Positions 1 through 9,581 of a DNA stretch of 34,372 nucleotides are shown here, piece after piece (within the stretch, counting starts at the first letter, position 1; every line of letters starts with the position of its first letter). The DNA is from an uncultured Flavobacterium sp. (GTDB lineage: Bacteria; Bacteroidota; Bacteroidia; Flavobacteriales; Flavobacteriaceae), in NCBI GenBank assembly GCA_937773775.1, contig CALJVL010000027.1, forward strand, positions 1 to 34,372. The letters run 5' to 3'. The translations under genes and the position numbers were made by a program. The notes under the pieces were generated by a model that saw only the letters and a program-made list of their open reading frames with translations, ran no database searches and was not told the origin of the DNA.

Positions 1-2866
1 GTGTTGCATTAACTGTTACAATTAATGAAGCTCTTGGGCTTTCACAAGTATTCGTATTGGTTTGGCTTACATAATAAGTAGTTTGACCTAAAGCTGCAGT
101 TGCAGTACTTGGAGTTGGCGCATTAGCACTTCCAGTTCCACCTGCAGAGGCAGTATACCATAATAAATCAGATCCTACAGCAGTTAAAGCACTAGCAGTA
201 GCTCCAACGCAGTACGCTACTGGACTTGTAGATGGTGCAGTAGGTTTTCCATTAATGCTTACCATGATTGGTTTTTTTGGACCAATACAAGAATTACTTT
301 GGCCTTCAGCAACATAATAAGTTGTTTCTCCTACAGTATCTGTAAGTGGGATAATTGAAGATTGCGCTGATGAAGTAAGACTTGTGTAGTAATATAATGT
401 ATAAGCAGGATTACTTTTCGTAGCTGTTAATTCAGTAGCAGTATCACCAAAACAATATTTTACATTAACAACTGTAGGAGCTGAAGTAATACTTGTAACA
501 TTAATTGTAAATTCAAAATAACAACCACTAGTTACTCCTGCAGGAATAGCATAATAGGTTTTAGTGCCTACTGTTGCTGGAAAAGGATTATTTGTAGTAT
601 ATTGATTTGTTTTTGCAAGTGAATCATAGAAAGTTGATCCTGGAGGGAATGTACCTGCTACATCTGAAATTGGAATTGTATCCCCAGAATTACAGAAAGT
701 GAATGCAATAATAGGAGGTGTAGACTGACAGTTGTTATTAACAAAATCAGTAGCATTGATACTAGTTTCAATTGGAGCAGATATTACATTTCCTTGGCAA
801 TTCCCACTGGTTGCATACCCTTGAATCAATGATTTATCGATAATATTTACATTAGAAGTATTTCCAATTCCAGACATTAAACTGTTTACTGAAATAGTAT
901 TACTGCAGTTTGCATTTTTAAGTAATGTACAATTTTCAGTTACTTTAAATTTAAATGTAAGCTCTGCTAAAACTGTATTTGGGTTCGTTGGTAATGGCAA
1001 AGAACCAATATTCCAAACAATAGATCCATTCGATCCTAGGGTAGGGTCGAATGTCAAGCTATTTGGAGTTGGTAATGGTGTAAAGCTAATATTTTTACTA
1101 GCACTATTAGCAACATAAGTTGCATTGTAAGGAACAGGAATTACTATTTTTGAATTATTTATAATTTCAGTTCCTTTATTTTTAATTTGAATTTTATATC
1201 CTAATTCTTGACCAGGGAGTGCTGTATGAGGACCACTACCAACTACGGGACTTCCATTAATTGTGGTAGAAGTAATTACACCTTCTATTTCGGGTACATA
1301 GGCATCAACAGACATTGCTAAAGCAAAGATTACATAAGTGTCCTGCGTGGAACCGTATTTAAATTTTGCTGAAGTTTGATTATTTCCTATTACAGTATTT
1401 CCTGCATTTGGAATTTTAAACATACTAATATCTAGCCCTGTATTGTTTAGGTAATTCGGATTTCTTGAGTTATCACCTGTTTGAATAGAAGAGTTAAAAA
1501 AATTAGTTTCTGAATTTCCTGTATAACTAAGACTTTGATAGTTAGAAGTATTTAGTTTTTGTATTTGAAAATAATCTCCAGAAATGTTTTTATCACCTTC
1601 ACCGGCTACTAATCCTAATTTAATACCTACATCACCCGTTTGAACGGCATTAAAACCAGCAACATCGATATCAAAATTTGTAGTAGTATTTCCAGTTACA
1701 TAGGCATGACCATCAAAGACAGTGACGTCTCTGTTTTTCATATTGGAATTTTCATAAATCACAATCATCGACCAACCGCCATAATATCCTGTACTTCCAC
1801 CATCTCCTTCTACTAAAGCAATGTCTGCAGCAGTGTATTGTCCAATGCCATGGTTCTTAACATAATTAGTAACATCAGCATAGGCAGAATACATGAATCC
1901 ATCAGAAGTGGTAGGGTAAAATATTTCATTGTTATTCCCATTAAGACTTGCAGAGATTGTTGTATAATTTGAATCCCCAGGTCCTTTTAAGGAAATTTTA
2001 CTTTTATCATAACTTTTTGTAACGGCAATTATTTCGGGTCCTGTAGTTGTATATGTGACATCAACATAAGCACTTGTTGGGTTACCAATATTTGAATTAT
2101 TACCATCTCTTCTTAGTCTATTTAGCTTCAGTGTATAAGTGGAATTACTAAAAATAGTGTACGAAGTACTGAGAATAGCATTATCACTATCAATACTAGA
2201 TGTTGGTATAGTTATATCGTTTCTAGTTAGTGTTTCATTTCCGCCATTATAACTATAAACAAATGTTTGAGTACTTCCAGTTCCGTTAGTAGTGAAGACA
2301 TAAGTAATTAACCGGTTGTTATTTGATCCTGATCGTGTTATTGTCAAATTATAATCAGTATTTGCAATGACACCAGTACTATTGTATATTCGTCTATCGC
2401 TATCAGTAGTACTTTGAGTAATGGTATTTCCTGTGTTGATGTTTTTAGTTACAGAAAAAGTATTATTACTTTGATTACCATCAGATGCTCGACCCGTCCA
2501 GTATAAACCAGCAAAAACTATATTCGAACAACTAGAAGCCACACCATCATCAGTAGATAAAACCAATGTTGCAGAAGAAGAATTCAAAGTATTAGGATCC
2601 CCATCAACATCAACATATACCATTTGACCGCTAGAATTACTATCTGTATCTGAATAATTCTGTAAAGTTAAATTGGTATTTCCCATTAAAGTAAAATCAC
2701 CTTTCACCTTAAAATTTTTAGTAAAAGGAGCTGTAGAAGAAGCCCTTTGCGTAAAAGGAACTCTAACTTGTGCATCAGCAGTAAATAAATTCCCAAACAA
2801 AACTGTACTAATTAATAGTAAACAGAGTAATGCCGAATTTTTCGTTTTAAAGTAAAGTTTATTCAT
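1..2866 (-). CDS. Large secreted adhesin / gliding-associated surface protein, N-terminal part (runs off window)
   Basis: An uninterrupted minus-strand frame begins with ATG at 2866 and is still open at base 1, giving about 955 residues of a larger protein. Residues 1 to about 33 form a signal peptide (basic start, hydrophobic core, ending ADAQ). Next comes a Thr/Ser/Asn-rich beta-type region with Asp-rich loops. Around residues 500-600 is a DUF11-like segment (PGQELGYKIQIKNKGTE). The last 250 residues hold Ig-like/PKD-type repeats with recurring YYVSQT or YYVAEGQ motifs and cysteine pairs, as in Flavobacteria surface proteins that end in a gliding-motility-associated C-terminal sorting domain. 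That end lies outside the window, so secretion by the type IX system is inferred. The gene starts 27 bp after the preceding small secreted gene and is probably co-transcribed. The exact function is unknown. Confidence 0.85.
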   Translation of the reverse strand, partial: MNKLYFKTKNSALLCLLLISTVLFGNLFTADAQVRVPFTQRASSTAPFTKNFKVKGDFTLMGNTNLTLQNYSDTDSNSSGQMVYVDVDGDPNTLNSSSATLVLSTDDGVASSCSNIVFAGLYWTGRASDGNQSNNTFSVTKNINTGNTITQSTTDSDRRIYNSTGVIANTDYNLTITRSGSNNNRLITYVFTTNGTGSTQTFVYSYNGGNETLTRNDITIPTSSIDSDNAILSTSYTIFSNSTYTLKLNRLRRDGNNSNIGNPTSAYVDVTYTTTGPEIIAVTKSYDKSKISLKGPGDSNYTTISASLNGNNNEIFYPTTSDGFMYSAYADVTNYVKNHGIGQYTAADIALVEGDGGSTGYYGGWSMIVIYENSNMKNRDVTVFDGHAYVTGNTTTNFDIDVAGFNAVQTGDVGIKLGLVAGEGDKNISGDYFQIQKLNTSNYQSLSYTGNSETNFFNSSIQTGDNSRNPNYLNNTGLDISMFKIPNAGNTVIGNNQTSAKFKYGSTQDTYVIFALAMSVDAYVPEIEGVITSTTINGSPVVGSGPHTALPGQELGYKIQIKNKGTEIINNSKIVIPVPYNATYVANSASKNISFTPLPTPNSLTFDPTLGSNGSIVWNIGSLPLPTNPNTVLAELTFKFKVTENCTLLKNANCSNTISVNSLMSGIGNTSNVNIIDKSLIQGYATSGNCQGNVISAPIETSINATDFVNNNCQSTPPIIAFTFCNSGDTIPISDVAGTFPPGSTFYDSLAKTNQYTTNNPFPATVGTKTYYAIPAGVTSGCYFEFTINVTSITSAPTVVNVKYCFGDTATELTATKSNPAYTLYYYTSLTSSAQSSIIPLTDTVGETTYYVAEGQSNSCIGPKKPIMVSINGKPTAPSTSPVAYCVGATASALTAVGSDLLWYTASAGGTGSANAPTPSTATAALGQTTYYVSQTNTNTCESPRASLIVTVNAT

Positions 2867-2893
2867 GTTTTCTGAATTTTGTGTATGATACAA

Positions 2894-3403
2894 CTATTCT
2901 GCTTGTTCTATTTTATATATAATGCTGTACTTTTCATCATTATTGAGAATCATATTAGCAATGTTTTGCTTTGTTATGTCTAAACTCGAAACGATGTAGA
3001 TATATTTTAAATTAGGAAAATCAGAAAAAAGGGAAAGATCTATTTTTCCATTCAAATCAGTAGATTTTTTTAAATTAATTCGAACTATATCAACGTTATT
3101 TGAAGGTAAAGAATTATTTTTTATATAGTCTAAAGAAGCTATATCAGAAAATAGAACCTTACAATTTTCACCGAATATTTTTACTGTATTATTCTGTAAA
3201 TAAATAGCTGAATTAGGACCATTTATTAAGTTTTCTGTTTTCTGATAATCGATATCTGATTTTAAAGAAGAAAGGAACGAACTTACTTCTTTTAAGCTTT
3301 GTTGATTTGTATTTTGCGCAATATTATTTTCAAAAGAGAATAAAACTAAAAATAAAAATAAGTTTTTTAGAATAACACTATTGTTGAAAATTCTATAATT
3401 CAT
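2894..3403 (-). CDS. Small secreted protein of unknown function upstream of the adhesin
   Basis: This encodes 169 residues from ATG at 3403. A longer frame starts at 3502, but I prefer 3403 because it puts a signal peptide at the N-terminus: basic residues, the hydrophobic run LFLFLVLFSF, then a likely cut after NIAQ. The mature part is Asn/Ser/Lys-rich and mixed alpha/beta in character, without a domain I recognise. There is no lipobox cysteine. The stop lies 27 bp before the adhesin start on the same strand, so the two are probably one transcription unit. A role as a periplasmic or surface partner of the adhesin is only a guess from position. Confidence 0.6.
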   Translation of the reverse strand: MNYRIFNNSVILKNLFLFLVLFSFENNIAQNTNQQSLKEVSSFLSSLKSDIDYQKTENLINGPNSAIYLQNNTVKIFGENCKVLFSDIASLDYIKNNSLPSNNVDIVRINLKKSTDLNGKIDLSLFSDFPNLKYIYIVSSLDITKQNIANMILNNDEKYSIIYKIEQAE

Positions 3404-4110
3404 TTTGTTAAATCGTAAAGCTAGTAATTGATTTAGAATGTTTGTTTTCATAATTTGCATTTTACTATAGTTGAGGCTAAATATTATATCACAAATTTTC
3501 ATAATCAGAAATATGTAATGTCAGACGAATGTAATTACATTAATTAAATATTGATTGTATTCTCCTTCATTAACCAAAGAACTCGATAAACGGCATGTTT
3601 TTACTACTTTTTTGTTAAAAAAGACGGATAAGTTGACGTTATAATCCTACATTTAACAAAATAATTTGTTAATATTAACTTTTTAAAGCTACACTGCAGT
3701 ACTTATTTTAACAAATTAATTAATAAAGTAGCTTTAATATTTAAAATAACTCACTGTTTTTAAGAGTGTTATGTTGTTTGTAGCTAAGGGGTATACAGCT
3801 ATTGCTGACTTTTTCGTTTTCGCCCGTTGTTTTTTGAGGATTATATTTTTTTTCTGTTGAAGCCAAAATTTTATTTCAAAACAGAAGATTTTTATTATTA
3901 AATATCTAATTTATAAACGTTTATCTATTTTTTTTTACGAAAACGAATTAATTAACAAAGTGAGATCATAATAAACAAAGTATAAATTGATTACTTCAGA
4001 TGACAAATGGAATTATGTAGTTTTTAATTAAAAAAAGCAACTGTACTAATTTATATTGTATCTTCTGTGCCATATCAATCTTATTTAAATTAATTAGAAA
4101 AATTTTGCCT
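3404..4110. other. Intergenic region between divergent units
   Basis: This AT-rich stretch of about 700 bp separates the minus-strand adhesin unit from the plus-strand polyphosphate operon. I see no credible gene, tRNA or repeat array. It must hold the promoters for both sides, but I found no clean TAnnTTTG box. The one clear structure is a 10-bp inverted repeat, listed separately. Confidence 0.6.
3683..3737. repeat. 10-bp perfect inverted repeat with 35-bp spacer
   Basis: TTAAAGCTAC at 3683-3692 is repeated inverted as GTAGCTTTAA at 3728-3737. There is no adjacent T-run, so it is not an intrinsic terminator. It lies between divergent transcription units and could be a protein-binding site or chance in AT-rich DNA. 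Confidence 0.3.
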
Positions 4111-4596
4111 ATGAAAAATCTAATATTGATTCGACATGCTAAGTCTTCCTGGAAGGCTCCGCTCCAAGATATTGATCGACCATTAGACCAAAGAGGAATG
4201 AAGGATGCTCACCTAGTTTCTTTAAATATTCGAGATTTTATCCCTAAAACATACCTCCTATGGAGCAGCATTGCTAAAAGGGCTGTGGACACTGCGGGAA
4301 TTTTTGCGCAAAATATTTTATATCCTATCCAAGACATCGTTTATAAAGAGGATCTTTATACTTTTGACGAAAAACATTTGGAAAAATGCATCAAATCCTG
4401 TGACAATACCATTGATAGTTTGATTATTTTTGGCCATAATCCTGCAATAACGAATTTTGTTAATAAATTTGGGACTGTTTTAATTGATAATGTGCCTACC
4501 TGCGGTTTTGTATCTTTGCAATTCGATACGGATTATTGGGAGAAAATTGAGAAGGCTAAAACCAAAAAAATAATAGTTCCAAAAGATTTAAAATAA
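4111..4596 (+). CDS. sixA: SixA-like histidine phosphatase
   Basis: This encodes a 161-residue member of the histidine phosphatase (phosphoglycerate mutase-like) superfamily, SixA branch. The catalytic RHG-type motif appears at the N-terminus as LIRHAKSSW, with the phospho-accepting histidine at residue 8. The second catalytic histidine lies in IIFGHNPAITNF near residue 111. The open frame can be extended to a TTG at 4105, but ATG at 4111 is the natural start. SixA proteins dephosphorylate phosphohistidine, for example in Hpt domains. The stop is 8 bp before ppk1, and ppx follows, so it is probably the first gene of a polyphosphate operon; a role in polyphosphate or phosphohistidine turnover is inference from context. 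Confidence 0.88.
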   Translation: MKNLILIRHAKSSWKAPLQDIDRPLDQRGMKDAHLVSLNIRDFIPKTYLLWSSIAKRAVDTAGIFAQNILYPIQDIVYKEDLYTFDEKHLEKCIKSCDNTIDSLIIFGHNPAITNFVNKFGTVLIDNVPTCGFVSLQFDTDYWEKIEKAKTKKIIVPKDLK

Positions 4597-4604
4597 TACA
4601 CATA

Positions 4605-6674
4605 GTGCAAGAAATAAAATATTTAGATAGAGAAAAGAGTTGGTTAGCATTTAATGCCAGAGTACTTCAGGAAGCCGCTGACGAATCAGTACCACTTTTA
4701 GATAGATTGCGGTTTCTAGGAATTTTCTCAAATAATTTAGATGAGTTTTTTAGGGTTCGGTTTGCAGCAATAAGAAGATTAAGTCTCTCTGGGAAATCAG
4801 GCGAAAAAATTCTTGGAGGCATTTCAGCACAACAATTAGTCAAAGACATTACTGAAATTGTAATTAATCATCAAACAGAAAGCTTATTAATTCTTAAGGA
4901 AATTGAAGACGAACTGCAAACTAAAAATATTTTCATTATCAAAGAAGATGAAATTTCTGAAGAACAAGAAATATTTTTAAAAGATTTCTTTATCCAACAA
5001 TTAAGTCCGGAATTGGTCACAATTATACTAAATGATTTATCAGAGTTTCCTTTGTTACGCGATAATATAGGCTATTTAGCTATCAAATTAGTAATGAAAA
5101 AAGACTCGGAGGTTCGCTATGCAATTATCGAAATTCCAAAAACGATGAATCGATTTGTTGTTTTACCCTCCTACCTTAATAAGCAATACGTTATCCTTAT
5201 AGATGATGTAATACGTCATAATTTAAAAAGTATTTTTAATATTTTTGATTACGAAAGTGTTTCGGCACATATGATAAAGATTAGTCGTGACGCCCAGCTA
5301 GATATTGATAGCGACTTGAGTAAAAGTATGCTTGAAAAAATTTCTACCAGTGTAAAGGACAGATTAATAGGGGAGCCCGTTCGTTTTATCTACGATCAAA
5401 TGATAGGAAAAGATACGCTAGCTTTTTTCTTAGAAAAAATGAAAATTGTTTCTACAGATAGTATTATACCTGGCGGTAGATACCATAATAGAAGAGACTA
5501 CATGAGTTTTCCAAACTTAGGGAGATACGATCTTTTATATCAAACAAATGACCCGTTACCCATTCTAGGTCTAAGTCTTGAAGGTAGTATCCTAGAAAAG
5601 ATAAGTCGAAAAGATTATTTATTAAATGCTCCTTATCAATCCTTCTCCTATCTTACTAAATTTCTACGTGAAGCTGCGCTAGACCCTAAGGTGACGACGA
5701 TAAAAATTACACTTTACAGATTAGCAAAAAATTCCCAAATCATTAGCTCACTGATCAATGCTGCTAAAAACGGTAAAAAAGTAACCGTTCAGATAGAATT
5801 ACAGGCCCGTTTTGACGAAGCTTCAAATATTTCTTATGCTGAACAAATGCAAACAGAAGGTATTGAACTTATCTTCGGGATAAAAGGCTTAAAAGTGCAC
5901 AGTAAAATATGTGTTATCGAAAGAATTGAAAAAGGTAAAATAAAACGTTACGGTTTCATCTCAACAGGTAATTTTAATGAGGCAACAGCAAAAATATATA
6001 CAGACGTCACCCTTTTTACTAGCCATCAACAGATTTTAAAAGATATTGCTAAAATATTTGAGTTTTTTGATATTAATTATAGGATACATCGCTACAAGCA
6101 TCTTATTGTGTCGCCACATTATACTCGCATGAGGTTTTATAAACTGATTGATCGCGAGATTCTTCATGCACGCGCTGGCCGAAAAACACATATAAAATTA
6201 AAAATGAATAGTTTATCTGATTTTGACATGATCGATAAACTGTATGAAGCCAGTAACGCAGGTGTAAAAATACAATTAGAGGTGAGAGGTATTTGTGCTC
6301 TTATACCTGGTATTAAAGCAATGAGTGAAAATATTGAGGCTATAAGTATTGTTGATACTTATTTAGAACATTCTAGAATTTACATCTTCGGCAATGCTGG
6401 GCAAACGGAAGTTTTTATTTCCTCGGCAGACTTTATGAGACGAAATCTCGACGGTAGGGTAGAAGTGACCTGTCCTATTTATGATCAAGGAATAAAAGAC
6501 GAATTAATTGAGAACTTTGATTTAGGATGGAAGGGTAATGTAAAAGCCCGTTACCACTCTGATAAATTGGATAATAAATACCGTGAAAGAAATGACGAGC
6601 CTATATTTAGAGCCCAATTAGAAACCTACAAATACTATCAACAAAAAGTTGATTTAGTAGACGAAAAATCATAA
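4605..6674 (+). CDS. ppk1: Polyphosphate kinase 1
   Basis: This encodes 689 residues, almost exactly the usual PPK1 length. The enzyme polymerises the ATP gamma-phosphate into inorganic polyphosphate and can run in reverse. The N-terminal domain opens with LDREKSWLAFNARVLQEA. The head domain and two phospholipase-D-like catalytic domains follow. The expected autophosphorylated histidine is His432 in GLKVHSKI, and a second conserved histidine, His589, is in YLEHSRIYIFGN. They correspond to the E. coli PPK1 His435 and His592 positions. The start is GTG at 4605, because no ATG lies in frame between the sixA stop and the conserved N-terminus. It is linked with sixA upstream and ppx 65 bp downstream, on the same strand. 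Confidence 0.96.
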   Translation: MQEIKYLDREKSWLAFNARVLQEAADESVPLLDRLRFLGIFSNNLDEFFRVRFAAIRRLSLSGKSGEKILGGISAQQLVKDITEIVINHQTESLLILKEIEDELQTKNIFIIKEDEISEEQEIFLKDFFIQQLSPELVTIILNDLSEFPLLRDNIGYLAIKLVMKKDSEVRYAIIEIPKTMNRFVVLPSYLNKQYVILIDDVIRHNLKSIFNIFDYESVSAHMIKISRDAQLDIDSDLSKSMLEKISTSVKDRLIGEPVRFIYDQMIGKDTLAFFLEKMKIVSTDSIIPGGRYHNRRDYMSFPNLGRYDLLYQTNDPLPILGLSLEGSILEKISRKDYLLNAPYQSFSYLTKFLREAALDPKVTTIKITLYRLAKNSQIISSLINAAKNGKKVTVQIELQARFDEASNISYAEQMQTEGIELIFGIKGLKVHSKICVIERIEKGKIKRYGFISTGNFNEATAKIYTDVTLFTSHQQILKDIAKIFEFFDINYRIHRYKHLIVSPHYTRMRFYKLIDREILHARAGRKTHIKLKMNSLSDFDMIDKLYEASNAGVKIQLEVRGICALIPGIKAMSENIEAISIVDTYLEHSRIYIFGNAGQTEVFISSADFMRRNLDGRVEVTCPIYDQGIKDELIENFDLGWKGNVKARYHSDKLDNKYRERNDEPIFRAQLETYKYYQQKVDLVDEKS

Positions 6675-6739
6675 AGTTTGAAATATCTATTTTTTACTTA
6701 TTCTTAAGCAAAATAGTAGATTTAAAATCAGAATAGAGA

Positions 6740-7630
6740 ATGATAGAAATAAAGAAATATGCCGCTATAGATATTGGGTCAAATGCCATGCGTTTATTGA
6801 TAGTCAATATTGTGGAGCAAGAAGGCAAAGAGCCGCAGTTTAACAAGAGTTCTTTGGTACGCGTGCCTATTCGTCTGGGGCAAGATGCCTTTACGGTGGG
6901 TGAAATATCTGAGGAGAATGTTGATAGAATGTGCGATGCTATGAAAGCTTTCAATCTACTGATGAAAGTACATAGAGTAGAGTCTTACAAGGCTTTTGCT
7001 ACTTCGGCTATGAGAGAAGCGTATAACGGAAAGGAAGTAGTTGATATCATTAAGGATAAAGCAGACATCATAATTGAAATTATAGACGGGAAAAAAGAAG
7101 CGGCAATTATTGCTTCAACGGATTTACATCATTTGATAAAAACAGATGAAACCTATCTGTTTGTAGATGTTGGCGGCGGAAGTACAGAGTTTACATTGTT
7201 TTCTAATGGTAAACTAGTCAACTCTAAATCATTTAAAGCGGGAACTGTTCGTTTATTAAATGAGATGGTTTGTGACGTGGTATGGGAAGAAATCGAAAAA
7301 TGGATTAAAATAAATACCGCCGATTTTGAAGAAGTTACACTAATTGGATCCGGTGGAAATATAAATAAACTCTTTAAAATGTCCGGAAAGGCACAAGAAA
7401 AAGCCTTGTCCTATATTTATTTGAACTCACAATACTCTTTCTTGAATTCACTAACCTACGAGCAAAGGGTTTCAGAACTAGGACTCAATCCAGACCGTGC
7501 AGATGTAATTGTTCCTGCCACGAGAATCTACCTAAATGCTATGAAATGGAGTGGTGCCCGACATATTTATGTCCCTAAAATAGGACTGTCCGATGGTATT
7601 GTAAAAGCAATGTATTATGGTAATATTTAA
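6740..7630 (+). CDS. ppx: Exopolyphosphatase (Ppx/GppA family)
   Basis: This encodes 296 residues of the ASKHA-fold Ppx/GppA phosphatase family, the short form without the C-terminal HD domain. The phosphate-1 loop AAIDIGSNAMRLLI is at residues 8-21, and the phosphate-2 loop VDVGGGSTEF is near residue 145. A third glycine motif, IGSGGNINKL, follows. It should hydrolyse terminal phosphates from polyphosphate (or the pppGpp 5'-phosphate), so it opposes the kinase encoded just upstream. The ATG is at 6740. It is the last gene of the unit and converges with dnaX across about 200 bp. Confidence 0.9.
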   Translation: MIEIKKYAAIDIGSNAMRLLIVNIVEQEGKEPQFNKSSLVRVPIRLGQDAFTVGEISEENVDRMCDAMKAFNLLMKVHRVESYKAFATSAMREAYNGKEVVDIIKDKADIIIEIIDGKKEAAIIASTDLHHLIKTDETYLFVDVGGGSTEFTLFSNGKLVNSKSFKAGTVRLLNEMVCDVVWEEIEKWIKINTADFEEVTLIGSGGNINKLFKMSGKAQEKALSYIYLNSQYSFLNSLTYEQRVSELGLNPDRADVIVPATRIYLNAMKWSGARHIYVPKIGLSDGIVKAMYYGNI

Positions 7631-7830
7631 ACAGCAGACTTTAAATAGTATAGTTGTTCTTTAAGCTGCATGAAACAAAACTACTTCGATTATAAGCCAA
7701 GCCTAGGCTAGCAATGTTTAATTAGCCAGATAAACCAAGTAAAAACACCAATTTTTTCTTTATAGCTTTTGGAAAAAAAGCAAGGGAAGCTAACGATGTT
7801 TAAGATAGAACGGATTTTAAATCAGCGGTT
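7631..7830. other. Short convergent gap between ppx and dnaX
   Basis: This 200-bp gap separates two 3' ends. It contains a 10-base palindrome AGCCTAGGCT at 7700-7709 but no T-run, so no classical terminator is visible. Confidence 0.4.
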
Positions 7831-9563
7831 TTAGGCATCTAAATCAAGACCAAACGTCGTCCTTAAAAGCTCTATATTCGGGTTTATTTCATGAAGTCTG
7901 TTATACCGGTCTTGGTCATTAAAATTCTTTCTGTTTTGGACACTTTCATTTACAATAACCTCTATTGTAATGTCATGATTATGCAGATGCCCATGCAAAT
8001 GGCCCAAAAGCCCTTTTAATTCTTTTTCAAAATCTAATTTAGATCCTTCATTAGGTAATTCAAGTGTGATAGCAACACCGCTCAAAACAGGATCGTTAAT
8101 GAGTAATAATGATTCCATTATTCTGAAACCTTTTTCTCCTAGTCTTTTGGCGTATTTTGTCCAATGCAGCAACATTTCTGTTTCTGAAAAAGATTCTGTT
8201 GGCAGATGAACCTCTTCTTTTACAAAGGCTTTATTACTCTCTTCTAGTGCTTTTTTGGCACGAACACTCGATAATGACAATGCCGAAACTTTAGTCTCAG
8301 TAGCGCTAGAGGGATTGGTTTTTGCCGGTTCAATGGAATCCGGTTTATGCTCAGGCTTTTCATCTACCGAAGTTTCAACCGCTTTTACAGCAGGAATAAC
8401 GGCAGCCGGAGTCTGCTCGATAGTCTTTGTTTTATCAGCTATTGAATAGTCGTTTTTTCTAAAATGAGTGGGTGGGATTATAAATGCGTCAACTTTTTTT
8501 TTTCTCCATCAAAAGTGATAGAGGCTAATTGCATCAGACAAAGTTCGACGAGTAGTCGCTGATTTTGGCTGAGCTTGAATTTTAAATCACAATCATTTGC
8601 TATTGTGATTCCCTTTAGTAAGAAATCCTGACTGCATTTTTGCGCTTGTAAAGCATACATTTTTTGGGCTTGTTCTCCAACTTCTAATAATGATAAGGTG
8701 GAAGGAGTTTTACTTACTAATAAATCCCTGAAATGAGAGGCTAATCCCGATACAAAATGATGACTGTCAAATCCTTTGGAAAGTATTTCATTGAAAGAAA
8801 CCAATAATTCAGGAATCTTATTTTCAATAATTAAGTCGGTAACCGTAATATAGGTCTCGTAGTCAAGAACATTCAAGTTTTCAGTAACTGCTTGGCGGGT
8901 TAGATTATTCCCGCAATAAGAAACGACTCTGTCAAAAATAGACAAGGCATCACGCATGGCGCCATCTGCTTTCTGGGCAATGATGTGCAAAGCATCGTCT
9001 TCGTAAACGATTCCTTGATTTGTGGCCACTTCTGCAAGATGTTCTTTGGCGTCTTTTACTGTAATTCTTTTAAAATCAAATATTTGACAACGAGATAATA
9101 TCGTTGGAATAATTTTATGTTTCTCGGTAGTAGCCAAAATAAAAATGGCATGTTTTGGCGGCTCTTCTAATGTTTTTAAGAAAGCATTAAATGCTGCTGA
9201 AGATAACATATGTACTTCATCAATAATATAAACCTTATACTTTCCAGTTTGTGGGGGAATGCGAACCTGATCAATCAAACTCCTGATATCATCAACAGAA
9301 TTATTTGATGCTGCATCCAGCTCAAAGACATTAAAGGCAAAATCTTCAGTGGGGTCATCATAACCTGGCTGGTTGATTTTTCTAGCTAAAATCCTGGCGC
9401 AGGTCGTTTTTCCAACTCCTCTGGGACCCGTAAATAATAGGGCAGAGGCAAGATGATTACTTTCTATGGCATTCAATAAAGTATTGGTAATGGCTTTTTG
9501 GCCCACTACATCGCTAAATGTTTGTGGACGATATTTACGTGCCGATACTACAAATTGTTCCAT
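7831..9563 (-). CDS. dnaX: DNA polymerase III subunit tau (dnaX), full-length product requires a -1 shift at an A10 tract
   Basis: Two overlapping minus-strand frames together encode a complete DnaX. Frame 0 runs from ATG 9563 (MEQFVVSARKYRPQTF) through Walker A GPRGVGKTT, Walker B VYIIDEVHML and the sensor region LATTEKHKIIPTILSRCQ, then stops at 8478. The second frame is open from the A10 tract at 8494-8503 down to 7831 and supplies the Pro/Glu/Lys-rich linker and the tau C-terminal domain. Joining them by a -1 shift at the tract gives 577 residues, a normal length for Bacteroidetes tau. I see no zinc-module cysteine cluster after Walker A. Tau is the clamp-loader ATPase that also binds the polymerase. 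An earlier TTG at 9584 is less likely as a start. The alternatives for the shift are programmed frameshifting, transcriptional slippage, or a homopolymer sequencing error. Confidence 0.85.
8478..9563 (-). CDS. dnaX: DNA polymerase III subunit gamma (truncated dnaX product)
   Basis: This is the zero-frame product of dnaX, 361 residues, ending in EKKKLTHL just after the A10 tract. It contains the complete AAA+ clamp-loader ATPase (Walker A, Walker B, SRC sensor motif) and the collar region, but lacks the polymerase- and helicase-binding C-terminal domains. This is how gamma differs from tau in bacteria that make both from one gene. The frame closes five codons after the slippery heptamer, as expected if both forms are made. 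Confidence 0.6.
   Translation of the reverse strand: MEQFVVSARKYRPQTFSDVVGQKAITNTLLNAIESNHLASALLFTGPRGVGKTTCARILARKINQPGYDDPTEDFAFNVFELDAASNNSVDDIRSLIDQVRIPPQTGKYKVYIIDEVHMLSSAAFNAFLKTLEEPPKHAIFILATTEKHKIIPTILSRCQIFDFKRITVKDAKEHLAEVATNQGIVYEDDALHIIAQKADGAMRDALSIFDRVVSYCGNNLTRQAVTENLNVLDYETYITVTDLIIENKIPELLVSFNEILSKGFDSHHFVSGLASHFRDLLVSKTPSTLSLLEVGEQAQKMYALQAQKCSQDFLLKGITIANDCDLKFKLSQNQRLLVELCLMQLASITFDGEKKKLTHL
8493..8507 (-). promoter_or_regulatory. Poly-A slippery site in dnaX (A AAA AAG in frame)
   Basis: On the coding strand the codons read GGA GAA AAA AAA AAG TTG, so an A AAA AAG heptamer lies in the same phase as the E. coli dnaX frameshift site. A -1 slip continues as AAA GTT GAC into the tau frame. 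The run of ten A (8494-8503 on the plus strand appears as T10) would also favour RNA polymerase slippage of the Thermus dnaX kind. GGAG lies directly upstream of the run; I found no convincing downstream stem-loop. Confidence 0.6.
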
Positions 9564-9581
9564 AGGATTTTTATTCGAAAG

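Noticed and set aside
2673..2855. Plus-strand 60-residue open frame
   Set aside because: It is antisense to the start of the adhesin, whose signal peptide is clear in the other strand.
7700..7709. Palindrome AGCCTAGGCT between ppx and dnaX as a terminator
   Set aside because: It is short and has no T-run on either side.
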